Positions 16,901-24,387 of a DNA stretch of 29,041 nucleotides are shown one piece after another (position 1 is the stretch's first letter; the number at the start of each line of letters is the position of its first letter). The DNA comes from a virus: positions 1 to 29,041 of IMG/VR virus record IMGVR_UViG_3300027917_000141. One strand, given 5' to 3'. The notes beneath the pieces were generated by a model that saw nothing but the letters and a program-made list of their open reading frames with translations, was not told the origin of the DNA and made no database searches. Made by a program: the position numbers and the translations under genes.

Positions 16901-17286
16901 TGTCTAATTCTCCAAGCGTCTGGATCAATCTGTTGCTGGTGTAGTTTTAAATAACCAGCAAGTTCCACAGCCTTGGCGGCATCCGCTGGTAACGAAATGT
17001 TACCAAGCATATCGCCTACATGGGCGGCAGCGTATTCTTCGGGAGACTGCCCAGCATATTTACCCCACTTTTTACCTTTTTCTATCCATTCATTATATTT
17101 ACTATCTGAAACCCCCAGGTGTGCAAATGGATTGGTCGCAGCAGGAGTATTGTCTTGCTTTTGCCCGGTTTCTTTAGGGTAGTTCTGTTGTAACCAGGTA
17201 TTTAAATCTCCAGGCGAACCAGCATCCTTCCAAGCCTGTTTTGCTGCCTCATAACTAGGATCTTTGTTTCCATATTGATCAACCAT
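13918..17286 (-). CDS. Large virion protein with tandem Pro/Gly repeats and C-terminal S74-type chaperone-like domain, 1122 residues
   Basis: Residues 130-320 are Gln/Ala-rich helices. Residues 326-349 are a Gly-rich hydrophobic stretch (WGGVISGIGGLAGGLMSLF) ending in SDKRTKDQ. Residues 389-460 are three 24-residue Pro/Gly repeats, and 461-504 two 22-residue repeats. Residues 770-808 hold two NLSNIQNLGQAI-type units. The C-terminal about 100 residues start FFSDEKTKENM (Ser1023) and contain DFLDKMKAVKFKYKEP, TGVYADDVEKSDLG and ASLAHLHERLKKVE. This fits the intramolecular chaperone (peptidase S74) type known from endosialidases and phage tail proteins, which cuts itself off before the Ser. The block position, after the nozzle, suggests an ejection or tail-core role; it might also be a tail tip protein. 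Confidence 0.7.
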   Translation of the reverse strand: MVDQYGNKDPSYEAAKQAWKDAGSPGDLNTWLQQNYPKETGQKQDNTPAATNPFAHLGVSDSKYNEWIEKGKKWGKYAGQSPEEYAAAHVGDMLGNISLPADAAKAVELAGYLKLHQQQIDPDAWRIRQGISGPWEEDVVRARTMQNQERWTPAVREQMKTLRQNERDMLNKMGVLAKGEDSIVARQADLEREKMAAMMASQTAGAFDPARARAAAQALSTGMTDLGAQTSIARSQEQREAMQQYAQQAGQMMQQDLARFNQESAQEEQWRQFELAKEQLAMQYKQMGLGDKYAQSAAEQELYKLLIAQEQTAIDNAIRAIYGIDAPGVDWGGVISGIGGLAGGLMSLFSDKRTKDQIYSGQACKDALARGDYALYNQLEAAAKGGLGSSGGAPPEIVGPGGINPELQKPAVSSGGAPPEIVGPGGINPELQKPAVSSGGSPPERVGPGGTNPELQKPAISSAPTSAPTLDGPGGIRPPMGVSSSPTAAPTLDGPGGIRPPMGVGGGGASAGLDFTTMPKLPTSGFGGGASAGLDTFNLPSMKPGQFDRDFAGKSQLSGLSGNLDIKKIEDLTNPRNIGTWDADKLGPALRTNRENLLGPDIVGPDRWKMRDPRYLYQPEESPYPSWDWFQKKYGAEPYNPTPEESGAMDLARGYGRNILDQWRSHFENQGAGTEGGGINLPDTAKGWKGGTWIGGDPSNKWIGNLDQDLLDKINKPYYGDSLKDQIVDLSKAKEYSPAGWNPSWNASNVLGLASAINQGVPAQLPEAYLKNLSNIQNLGQAINTQMTVPPALLKNVSNIQNLGQAIQTMPKAPTVPLAPIAPIKPSPLALVEEQKRLNLGKLGGLTFSGEACKDALMSGNMPLYNMLQEASKTPMFTGVEPPPAPQMPSLGARLGVKPGMIQAQMPEMAAKVGVDPSAQMPEIEGQMTLAEGGPVGPSGMNQMSFQQPPGAFAAEQEKSNLLNSVGGLTAAGKGLGNLLKGLGVGQPTKTTYMSPKAAGPWITSLWGPPKNSSMAAANKFFSDEKTKENMTAEDVFDFLDKMKAVKFKYKEPFASMMGANGARTGVYADDVEKSDLGSDMVTNDPVTGMKMLDTRPDKFNPLVMASLAHLHERLKKVEGGE
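15775..15906 (-). repeat. Two 66-base in-frame tandem repeats
   Basis: They encode residues 461-504 of the 1122-residue protein: two 22-residue units with TLDGPGGIRPPMGV and a Ser/Thr/Pro/Ala lead. DNA identity is high; the plus-strand text CCCATTGGGGGTCTAATACC recurs exactly 66 bases apart. They directly follow the 72-base repeat block and share the GPGGI core with it, so both sets probably come from one ancestral unit. Confidence 0.85.
15907..16122 (-). repeat. Three 72-base in-frame tandem repeats
   Basis: They encode residues 389-460: three 24-residue units of the form SSGGAPPEIVGPGGINPELQ followed by KPAV. The first two are identical in protein; the third differs at four residues (S, R, T, I), which gives a direction of age. 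The product is a Pro/Gly-rich flexible linker. Such units can change number by slippage, so related phages may have other copy numbers. Confidence 0.9.
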
Positions 17287-17288
17287 TT

Positions 17289-20200
17289 TTACGCTCCGTT
17301 AATTGTTTTCCCGTTTTTTACTCTTACAGACTCATTCTCAACTCCCACCAAGAATGCTATAGAATTTAAATCCCAGCCAGCATCTGCTGTACCATCAATA
17401 CCATATTCTTCCACGGAAATTCTAATAGAAGAACACCTTGGATATCGTGGGAATATTTGTAACACATAGTGCTCTCCATCAAATGAAGAAGAGCCGTTTG
17501 TAAAATATTGTGTATGATCAAAAGCAGTTATAGCATCTGAATCAAACGTCTGGACATCAGAATAATAACCATCATAATCGTAGCCAATTCTGACCCTTAG
17601 TTTATGAGCAGATACCTTTTGTCCGATTAAGAAAATACGATATACTCTCTGGTAGCCGCCAATGTTTGAAAAACTAAACCAACCAGAATCAATTCTAGAA
17701 TATACATTTGTAGAATCATCCGTATATGAATCTGTATCTTCTTTCCATAAATATCCCGAAGAATCCAGCCAGTATGTATTATCTTTGATATATGCCGCAG
17801 ATACACACTCTCTGTTGGTCCAAAGGGACCATTTATTTTTGTCCCAATTATATACCAACCCATAGCCATCGGTATAGAATTTTACAAGATTATTAGGGTT
17901 ATCTTTTCCAGTTCCTTTAACAGTTAATGAATCTGTATAATGTACAACTGGATCACCAACTGATGTTAATTGTAAACTATTATCCAACAACCAAATGGCA
18001 TCTGCCGCTTGGAACATTATGCCGTTAGGAACTTGTACAATAGAATGTTTGTTGGCACAACCAATGTTTGGAGAAACCAAATATGGAGAAGTAAAATTAT
18101 TACCTCTGCCCGTAGAGTCCAACCCCTGACCTTCTGTAGCATATATTCTATCATTTTTAAAGATGATAAGTTTATCTAGCAACGCAGCGAGTGCTATGAT
18201 TTTACCACCAGCAGAATCGCATGTAATTAACAAACTATCAGAATATCCTGGACCAGAAACACTGCTAAACTCTTTCGTATAATAGACTCTAGTTTTACTG
18301 TGTTCTCTATCTACATAAAACAACCTGTTTTGGAACACCGTAGCAATTTCACAGTTATATGGCTGCGCATTAGGTAACACGTTGCCAGTAGTATAGATTG
18401 CCTCATTATAGGAAATCTCATCATCACCTATTGAGTCTGTATATGTAACAGTAGATGCTGTGGTATCGTTATCCACTGTTCCGATACGATAGAATCTAGT
18501 TGTTGGGCCAACTTTAGTTCTATAAACAGCAATCTGTACATTTTCTTTTCTAGTAAATGTTAAAGTTGGGCAAACAATAGTAACTTGTTGATTTGGAGAT
18601 GCTGTTGTAACCTCACCAATTTCTGGAGAAGGATAGCTGCGATGACGCACTCCTCTGGAGTCGGTCCATTCATAAACTAATAAATAGTGATATATGCCCT
18701 CTTCTAAACCAGATCCAGAAGATGCTGTTAAAGAAAAAGGCTCAGGATATTGTAGGAACCCTGCCTCGTGGACACGAGAATCATCTAACTCGTATGGACA
18801 AGCATTTGCTATAAACAAACCATCTGGAAGTTCTACAACATTAGGAAAACCAGTTAAATTAGATTTGATTCTCAGCCGTCTAATCTGATATAAATCTTTA
18901 TTATCCAGGCTATTATCATCATAGATCAGATTATTCATTCCTGTTGTGAACTCATAACCGTCATTAATATCATCAACAAGTTGTAGTTGTGGTAATATAT
19001 TATAAGCATCAGGAGTAGAATCTACTCTTGCTGTGCCAACAAATGATTTTCCTACAACATTTTGATCTTTATCCATCCATAATAACTCATCTTGAGTCCC
19101 GTAAGAATATCCCCAGGATTTAGTAAACACACCATAATAATGATGAGTTGTTAAACCCTCTCTGGCTATTTCTGTAGCAAGTTTTGCTCTTTCAAGAATT
19201 TTATTAGGACCAACTTTAGAACCAGTTCCCAGCGTGTTCGTATATGTAGATTTGTTAATATAGGGAATGTTCGTTGAGTTATCATTCCAGCAAATATACA
19301 GATCAGACTTATAATCTGTTTTAGCCACGCCACCCATGGTTAATACATAACCATCAGCAGAATCATTTGTATCTACTGCAATTGGAGAGCCTTTTTGTGT
19401 TAGGTTGTAATCATAATGGCCACAATATACGTTTGTAGTTCCGCCCTCTTCATATTCTGCCAAGATGCCAAAATAGCCGTCTAGATCGTAGTTTTTCTGT
19501 GGAAAAAGAGAAATAGATCTTAAACTTGTGCCGCTGGCTGTCATCCATACAGTTGCCATATTATCATATGTTGTGGAACCACCAGCAAGGTCCAAGAGTA
19601 CTATGCCATATCCATCATTTCTGGGATATGCTAAAATTGTATATGGATTCCATTCATTCTTCCATGCTACAGTTACATCAAACTGAGGTCCTCTATCTTG
19701 GTGTGTTAAATGAGCATCATAAATGGGTCCAGGACCCTCAATTGCTCCTGTTTCTGGATGTATTGCACCACCATAAAACCAACCATTACTTTTTCCATAA
19801 TAAAAACTAATTCTAATATCACCAATTTGTACGATTTTACAGAAAGCAATGTGTGATAACCCAGTTTCACACTCCACAGAATCAAGCCTAATGCCTGTGA
19901 CTTTATCAAATGTTTCAACATATATGCCATAAGAATCATTGTCTACATCATAAGTTGTATAACTTACAGAAATAACATTAACGGATTCTGCCTGGTCACA
20001 ATAATACCACAAATCTTTTCTTGAGTGGCCAACACCGTAGGCGTCTATATCCAAAAACTTAGCAGAGTTATTATATGTTCTGGAATAAAATGCACCACTT
20101 GCATCTGTTGGGGTTGTGGCTATGCTGTCTCCAACAACAATTGGGTTCCCCTGATATGGAGCGACATGGGTGTCAGTAAAAGTTTCATCTGATATGACTT

Positions 20201-20351
20201 TCTCTGAGCCATATCGTTTTGACATTGCCCCTTCGCGATTATACATAGTATCCATTGACCTAACCACACCAGGATTAAGTTTAGGATCTACATCTGTATT
20301 CATTGCCTGAGAGCCCAACGGAATGGAAATTAGTTGTTTTTGTATAGGCAT
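17289..20351 (-). CDS. Nozzle-like tail protein (T7 gp12 / P22 gp10 type role), 1020 residues
   Basis: This is the largest protein of the tail-hub block and follows the adaptor. The N-terminal 400 residues are beta-rich with propeller-like strands. The middle and C-terminal part has a recognisable tail pattern: QNRLFYVDREHSKTRVYYTK, then DSLLITCDSAGGKIIALAAL and DKLIIFKNDRIYATEGQG, then NKHSIVQVPNGIMFQAADAI and WLLDNSLQLTS. This matches the beta-propeller nozzle protein class of short-tailed phages, which closes the tail and guides DNA out. T7 gp12 has about 790 residues, so this one is long. It carries about ten Asp-(Gly/Ala/Ser)-Tyr motifs, mostly in the N-terminal strands. ATG directly follows the upstream stop. 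Confidence 0.75.
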   Translation of the reverse strand: MPIQKQLISIPLGSQAMNTDVDPKLNPGVVRSMDTMYNREGAMSKRYGSEKVISDETFTDTHVAPYQGNPIVVGDSIATTPTDASGAFYSRTYNNSAKFLDIDAYGVGHSRKDLWYYCDQAESVNVISVSYTTYDVDNDSYGIYVETFDKVTGIRLDSVECETGLSHIAFCKIVQIGDIRISFYYGKSNGWFYGGAIHPETGAIEGPGPIYDAHLTHQDRGPQFDVTVAWKNEWNPYTILAYPRNDGYGIVLLDLAGGSTTYDNMATVWMTASGTSLRSISLFPQKNYDLDGYFGILAEYEEGGTTNVYCGHYDYNLTQKGSPIAVDTNDSADGYVLTMGGVAKTDYKSDLYICWNDNSTNIPYINKSTYTNTLGTGSKVGPNKILERAKLATEIAREGLTTHHYYGVFTKSWGYSYGTQDELLWMDKDQNVVGKSFVGTARVDSTPDAYNILPQLQLVDDINDGYEFTTGMNNLIYDDNSLDNKDLYQIRRLRIKSNLTGFPNVVELPDGLFIANACPYELDDSRVHEAGFLQYPEPFSLTASSGSGLEEGIYHYLLVYEWTDSRGVRHRSYPSPEIGEVTTASPNQQVTIVCPTLTFTRKENVQIAVYRTKVGPTTRFYRIGTVDNDTTASTVTYTDSIGDDEISYNEAIYTTGNVLPNAQPYNCEIATVFQNRLFYVDREHSKTRVYYTKEFSSVSGPGYSDSLLITCDSAGGKIIALAALLDKLIIFKNDRIYATEGQGLDSTGRGNNFTSPYLVSPNIGCANKHSIVQVPNGIMFQAADAIWLLDNSLQLTSVGDPVVHYTDSLTVKGTGKDNPNNLVKFYTDGYGLVYNWDKNKWSLWTNRECVSAAYIKDNTYWLDSSGYLWKEDTDSYTDDSTNVYSRIDSGWFSFSNIGGYQRVYRIFLIGQKVSAHKLRVRIGYDYDGYYSDVQTFDSDAITAFDHTQYFTNGSSSFDGEHYVLQIFPRYPRCSSIRISVEEYGIDGTADAGWDLNSIAFLVGVENESVRVKNGKTINGA

Positions 20352-20735
20352 TTATCGCACCCACTCTGTGGTACTAACTGCAACATAAATTTTAGTACCA
20401 TACGCTGTAGTTATCGTATCACTTGTAGAACCATTAATAGTTTGGTTACCACCTGGCTTGATGGTAATGGTATTGGTCGAAGAGGTAGAGTTTACAACTG
20501 TAATCAACTTACCAACATCCTCTCTGCTGATATCTGGAAGAGCAACCGTAAAGCCTTCTTTTGTAGGATCACAAATAACAAGATCTTCTAGTGCAGCATT
20601 ATATCTTTCTGTCTGTATTTCTGTAGGATTGCCAATATAAAATGGCAGGTTTTCTAGTTTATTGATTTCTCTATCCGTAGCATCCATTATCTTTTGTAAA
20701 GATGGATCGGCGGTGGAAATCCTATTTAACGGCAT
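20352..20735 (-). CDS. Small beta-domain tail protein paralogous to the N-terminus of the 690-residue protein, 127 residues
   Basis: The start at 20735 is chosen because the ATG overlaps the adaptor's TAA (TAATG); a GTG two codons earlier is possible. Residues 30-127 align with residues 28-124 of the 690-residue protein: FYIGNPT against FYFGVPT, YNAALEDLVICDP against CNAAYSDLVLCDP, LITVVNSTSSTNTITI against FVTVCNYTSSTNTIVV, and AVSTTEWV against AVKTDLWV. The N-terminal helix also has the NR/RELQN-like pattern. The domain is a beta-sandwich typical of structural proteins. Its place between adaptor and nozzle suggests it sits at the tail hub, perhaps as the docking site for the fibre. Confidence 0.7.
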   Translation of the reverse strand: MPLNRISTADPSLQKIMDATDREINKLENLPFYIGNPTEIQTERYNAALEDLVICDPTKEGFTVALPDISREDVGKLITVVNSTSSTNTITIKPGGNQTINGSTSDTITTAYGTKIYVAVSTTEWVR

Positions 20736-21403
20736 TACCACCCCCAGCCAGGATATTTTTTACTTGATCTTCTATAATCCACAACAGTTTTTGGTTTTCC
20801 AACATCAAGGGCAACACTCTTGAGAATTCTATTTTCTACTTCTTGTTTTTTAGCCAAAAAATATGATGGGTCTTCTTTATCTAGGCCAAGTAGGTCTGCA
20901 CAAACCTGATAAACAATCCACTCATCCCATCCATTAACTGTGTCAATATTTGTAGAGTCATCCCACTCTTCTGCATATGGAACATATTCTATTCTTACTG
21001 TGCCGCTCCATGATGGTGTTGGATGAAACCATATTTTCCCATATTGGATATGATATCTGGTCCATTCTTTTTGTTGGGCGTAGGTATAGTCGTATCTCTC
21101 ATCCCAATTATATCTTTCAAGTATAGAATAACCATCTGGCATATCATTATCTTGTACTGCTACACCCATACACACCTTAAAATCAGATGGCAAATTATAT
21201 GATCTTGTGCTGGCGGTTACTGTTATATCAGCCTGTTTTACATATCTTTCAGGCTCAGCTTCAACAAGCAAATCCCATAAATGTGTCCAAGCACCATCAA
21301 TTAAATCATCAAGATTGGCATTCGTTGGTCTAACCGTAGATGGACGGTCGGCTTTTAATCTTATTTTAGATCTAATATCAGATCTTGTTACTGTCCGAGC
21401 CAT
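20735..21403 (-). CDS. Tail adaptor protein (T7 gp11-like role), 222 residues
   Basis: The N-terminus MARTVTRSDIRSKIRLKAD with later LDDLIDGAWTHLWDLLVEAE is the helical layout of podovirus adaptor proteins (T7 gp11, P22 gp4 role), which ring the portal and hold the nozzle. The middle carries the typical strands SYNLPSDFKVCMGV, RYNWDERY, IWFHPTPSWSGTVRIEYVPY, and the C-terminal half has a helix DEWIVYQVCADLLGLDKEDP. Length is near the usual about 200 residues. A ribosome-binding GAGGT precedes the ATG. The single DGY at the loop before SILERYNW may be a local insertion compared with the family, which I cannot test here. Confidence 0.75.
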   Translation of the reverse strand: MARTVTRSDIRSKIRLKADRPSTVRPTNANLDDLIDGAWTHLWDLLVEAEPERYVKQADITVTASTRSYNLPSDFKVCMGVAVQDNDMPDGYSILERYNWDERYDYTYAQQKEWTRYHIQYGKIWFHPTPSWSGTVRIEYVPYAEEWDDSTNIDTVNGWDEWIVYQVCADLLGLDKEDPSYFLAKKQEVENRILKSVALDVGKPKTVVDYRRSSKKYPGWGW

Positions 21404-21424
21404 AAATTTACCTCACAGCCAAAA

Positions 21425-21441
21425 GGGAGGCAAAGCCTCCC
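21425..21441 (-). terminator. Hairpin terminator after the 60-residue gene
   Basis: GGGAGGC (21425-21431) pairs with GCCTCCC (21435-21441) around a three-base loop. On the minus strand the stem is followed by TTTTGG, a short U-run. It lies seven bases past the stop at 21448 and before the adaptor gene. It could reduce transcription from head into tail genes. Confidence 0.6.
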
Positions 21442-21447
21442 CTATGG

Positions 21448-21630
21448 TTATTCTTCTTCGTCTTGACACACATAAACGAAATTCTTAAGCGCTTGTCCTA
21501 ATCCCTCTGCATCTTCATCTTTAATACATGCTAGAATTTCTTCTGCCATATCAGTCCACTTGCTACCTTTTCCCTCTTTCTTCATCTTAGTGCCAATTAT
21601 AATGGCTAGACCTTTAGGATCTTTTTTCAT
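21448..21630 (-). CDS. Small acidic C-terminus phage protein, 60 residues
   Basis: The start at 21630 follows AAGGAGG by five bases; that site overlaps the stop of the 145-residue gene. A longer frame to 21783 would run through that gene and lacks a site. The protein begins with a basic helix (MKKDPKGLAIIIGTKMKK) and ends in acidic helices (DMAEEILACIKDEDAEGLGQ). A short protein of this type, basic then acidic, is common between the capsid and tail genes of uncultured phages. Its function is unknown to me. Confidence 0.6.
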   Translation of the reverse strand: MKKDPKGLAIIIGTKMKKEGKGSKWTDMAEEILACIKDEDAEGLGQALKNFVYVCQDEEE

Positions 21631-21640
21631 GTAACCCTCC

Positions 21641-22078
21641 TTAACCCTGTTCACTCGTCTTAAGGAAGAATTGCAGATAAGCAGTCTGATTGATAGGCAG
21701 TTTTTGGGTTCCGCCCTGGAAAAATTGGATCTGCAGATATCCATCTTGATATGCATCTGCCGCACCAACTTCAGAACTTCCACCTAAGAAATCTTGATCT
21801 TTAATTAGAACAACATCATAACCATCGCCATTCTCTGACGCTGTAGTGGTGCCATTAAAACCTACGATATCGAGATAACGATTGGTAAACTCAATACGAT
21901 ATACACCAGTCTTTGCTGCAGCATTTAATTGAGTTACGCCATCAATACCACGAGCCGAATAAGACGAAACCGCCCCACCTACACCAAAGTTAACCTTAGC
22001 AAATACTGCAGTGGTTCCCGGCGCTGTTACATAGAAAAATTGCTTTCTATTTCCAAATTCTACTTTAGTTCCTGACAT
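21641..22078 (-). CDS. Small head or decoration protein candidate, 145 residues
   Basis: Located just after the major capsid gene, with GGAGG before the ATG. The product is beta-rich (KQFFYVTAPGTTAVFAKVNF; YRIEFTNRYLDIVGFNG; LQIQFFQGGTQKLPIN), lacks signal or membrane segments, and has a near neutral, glycine-rich profile. The position after a capsid terminator suggests a decoration or head fibre protein, but no family is recognised. It has DGY twice and DAY once in its C-terminal half; between them lies a stretch that would read smoothly without them. Confidence 0.55.
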   Translation of the reverse strand: MSGTKVEFGNRKQFFYVTAPGTTAVFAKVNFGVGGAVSSYSARGIDGVTQLNAAAKTGVYRIEFTNRYLDIVGFNGTTTASENGDGYDVVLIKDQDFLGGSSEVGAADAYQDGYLQIQFFQGGTQKLPINQTAYLQFFLKTSEQG

Positions 22079-22136
22079 TTTAATACCTCCGAGCCCCTCA
22101 TATTAGAGGATACTATTTAGTTTTTAACTCAAAATT

Positions 22137-22170
22137 AAACCTCTCCCCCATGTTTCAGAGGGAGAGGTTT
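22137..22170 (-). terminator. Rho-independent terminator after the major capsid gene
   Basis: An 11-base perfect stem, AAACCTCTCCC (22137-22147) with GGGAGAGGTTT (22160-22170), and a 12-base loop, begins eight bases after the capsid stop. On the minus strand the stem runs into TTTAATTTTG, a U-rich tail. It should partly stop transcripts after the capsid gene and so raise its share. Confidence 0.75.
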
Positions 22171-22177
22171 CTTAAAC

Positions 22178-23401
22178 TTACAAACTGATGCGTGCGTTTG
22201 CACCCGGATTCCTGCAGCCGAGGTTGGCATAGGAACCAACACGACACTCGAAAGTGTCCTCGTTGTAGACCGCGCGAATCATCAAACCATCTGGCTTAAT
22301 GATATGGACAGGATCAAGCATGCTGCAAAGCACCCAAGTATCCATGGTTAGGAGCCAAACGACAGTACCCTGACAGAAAGTAGAAGGAATGCACTTAATG
22401 GTTCCACGAGGACCGATAATGTCACAACCAGTGAAACCACCAACAGCCTTTCCACCCTCATCACGCTGAACCTTCGAACCAAGTTCGTTGACCAAACGCC
22501 TGTAGGTACCATGACTCATAAGGGCAACATCGGGACGAGCCGCACTCTCGCGAGCGAGACGAGCAGCAGCACCAATGATTGATTCCTCGATTGCACCAGC
22601 ATTACCCGTGTAACGAAGACCAGCCAAACGAGTAGGATCGCTGGAACGATCTACGCCGAAGAAAGAATCTCCACTAGATGGGGCTGTGCTTGGTAGCCAA
22701 GAATCGAGCCCAGAGAGCTTGTTAGTATCGCTTGCACTGTCATAGTCACCTTCAGTGAAGAGGTAGTCACCAGCATATGCATCACATTCCGCTGGAACGG
22801 TAGCATCGAAAGTAACAGTACCAGCATCACGGTCGACGGCTGAAACAGTACTTGAAGAACTTGAGCGAAGAGCAGAGGCTGTGGTATCAGCCGCTACAAC
22901 TTCCTGACCAACATAAAAGTTGACGATATCGTCAGCATCGGTCAGTGTGATGGTTTGGTTACCATTGGATAGTGCCGAAACAACACCAATAGAACCTGCA
23001 CGATCACGGAAAAGGCTGGACTCAAGGTCATTGGAAAGACGGCCAATAGCACCATCTACCTCAGCCTCAAGACCATCAAGGAACGCACCCTTGTCGTTAC
23101 GAGAACGAAGAATAGCGTCATTGGTAATTCTAGCAACAGCGTAGTTCTTCTTGGTATCAATCTGGAACTGCTGGAAAGTGTTGCTAAGAACATTGGTCTG
23201 TGCAGTACTTACAGTAATTGCACGACCTCCACCGTGTTCAACACGAAGTGGGAGTGGGAAAATAACACCAGAAAACTGTTGCTTTTTCACCATCGAAAGA
23301 AATGGACGAGACCACTTATCATAAGCAACCTGCGCCACCTTTTGTCCTGAGTAAAGCTCTTTCAGGACAGCATCTAAACTAGTTGCATCTGCTTTTGCCA
23401 T
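22178..23401 (-). CDS. Major capsid protein (HK97-fold type expected), 407 residues
   Basis: The protein forms the shell around the genome. Its position after the scaffold, length of 407 residues and recognisable segments support this: an N-terminal helix-rich arm, IEESIIGAAARLARESAARP in the backbone helix, DVALMSHGTYRRLVNELGSK, GPRGTIKCIPSTFC, VVWLLTMDTWVLCS and the ending EDTFECRVGSYANLGC. These match environmental phage capsid proteins of the HK97 fold. Base use differs from neighbours: the coding DNA is clearly GC-richer, as expected for a very highly expressed gene. The ATG follows AAGGGGG. A DAY in ECDAYAGDYLF lies in a loop before the AGDYLF strand. A separate terminator follows. Confidence 0.8.
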   Translation of the reverse strand: MAKADATSLDAVLKELYSGQKVAQVAYDKWSRPFLSMVKKQQFSGVIFPLPLRVEHGGGRAITVSTAQTNVLSNTFQQFQIDTKKNYAVARITNDAILRSRNDKGAFLDGLEAEVDGAIGRLSNDLESSLFRDRAGSIGVVSALSNGNQTITLTDADDIVNFYVGQEVVAADTTASALRSSSSSTVSAVDRDAGTVTFDATVPAECDAYAGDYLFTEGDYDSASDTNKLSGLDSWLPSTAPSSGDSFFGVDRSSDPTRLAGLRYTGNAGAIEESIIGAAARLARESAARPDVALMSHGTYRRLVNELGSKVQRDEGGKAVGGFTGCDIIGPRGTIKCIPSTFCQGTVVWLLTMDTWVLCSMLDPVHIIKPDGLMIRAVYNEDTFECRVGSYANLGCRNPGANARISL

Positions 23402-23492
23402 AATATTTTACCCCCTTAGGTAATTTTGTTTTTTTGTTTTAGGTTTTTCAGGAGGTAATTTTCTCATATATACGTTTTTCTTATTTCCTGAA

Positions 23493-24371
23493 TTATTTGT
23501 TGTCTTCCAACGCCTGATATAGTTGCCAGGCTCTTTCACGTCTAGCTTCAGCACTGTCATCTTGTGGTGTTGTCTCTGCCGCAAGATCGTTACTTAAAGT
23601 TACTTGTTGTTTCTTTTCTACAGCCACCTTGGGTTCTTCTTTTGGCAGCCTGGACTTTATCTTATTTATTTGCAGATATTGACCTACTCTATTTCCATAT
23701 TGTTCTTCTAAATCTGCTTCAACATGATCAAGAATCATATCCATTTGTGGTATCTGACCCGTATCATTAAAAATGTGTTGTGCTACCTGTAGCACGTATT
23801 GGTAAGATCCCTCACCCTTTAAAGCCCCGATAAGCTCCCATTTATCTCCTGAGTCTGTAATAACCTTATCGAGCCACTGGAGCTGTTGTACATATTGGCC
23901 TTCCAATTCTTTCTGTTTTTTCTCTTCTTCCAGTTGTTGTATTTTAGTTTCCAGTTCCTCAAGTTTTTTAAATCTTGGATCATCTTGTTTTTCTTCTAGA
24001 GGTTCCGAATCTTTTGACCAAATATCTAAAAGGTCATCTGGTAGAATTCCCAGTTCTTTTAAAGCAGCCGTAGGATCTTTTTTTGCCAGTTCTTTAATAT
24101 TATCCTGCGGATTTTGCTGATGCTCTTTAAGAGCTTTTTTAAGTTGATAAATCTCTCTATCTTTCTGCACCAGTTGAGCATAAAATTGAGATTTGCTATC
24201 TTCTTTAGGCTCTTCTTTTGCTTCCTCCTGGGTTTGTACTTCCTGGTGTTCTGTTTCACTTACTTGAGTCTCTGTTTCTTCTGTTTTGGTTTCTCCTGAC
24301 TCAACTTTCTTAGCATCAATTAATGCCTGGATCTCTGGATCAATTCCAGGTTCTTGCTGTTCTTGTGTCAT
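23493..24371 (-). CDS. Capsid scaffold protein, 292 residues
   Basis: The chain is acidic, Gln/Glu/Lys-rich and almost fully helical, with coiled-coil segments (LVQKDREIYQLKKALKEHQQ; KLEELETKIQQLEEEKKQKE) and low-complexity N- and C-termini. Length, charge, lack of cysteine and the position between portal and major capsid gene fit the assembly scaffold that shapes the empty head and leaves before packaging. A GGAG site precedes the ATG. There is no catalytic protease motif, so a fused prohead protease is not supported. Confidence 0.75.
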   Translation of the reverse strand: MTQEQQEPGIDPEIQALIDAKKVESGETKTEETETQVSETEHQEVQTQEEAKEEPKEDSKSQFYAQLVQKDREIYQLKKALKEHQQNPQDNIKELAKKDPTAALKELGILPDDLLDIWSKDSEPLEEKQDDPRFKKLEELETKIQQLEEEKKQKELEGQYVQQLQWLDKVITDSGDKWELIGALKGEGSYQYVLQVAQHIFNDTGQIPQMDMILDHVEADLEEQYGNRVGQYLQINKIKSRLPKEEPKVAVEKKQQVTLSNDLAAETTPQDDSAEARRERAWQLYQALEDNK

Positions 24372-24387
24372 GGGGTTCTCCTTTTAT

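Noticed and set aside
13918-17286. Tape-measure protein
   Set aside because: No tube, sheath or tail-assembly genes; nozzle and adaptor are present and the chain is not a long repetitive helix with membrane zone typical of tape measures.
21448-21783. Longer start for the 60-residue gene (111 residues)
   Set aside because: It would run through the preceding gene and ignore the strong site at 21636-21642.
6245-23401. Diversity-generating retroelement
   Set aside because: No reverse transcriptase, no template/variable pair, and the motif is spread over many genes.
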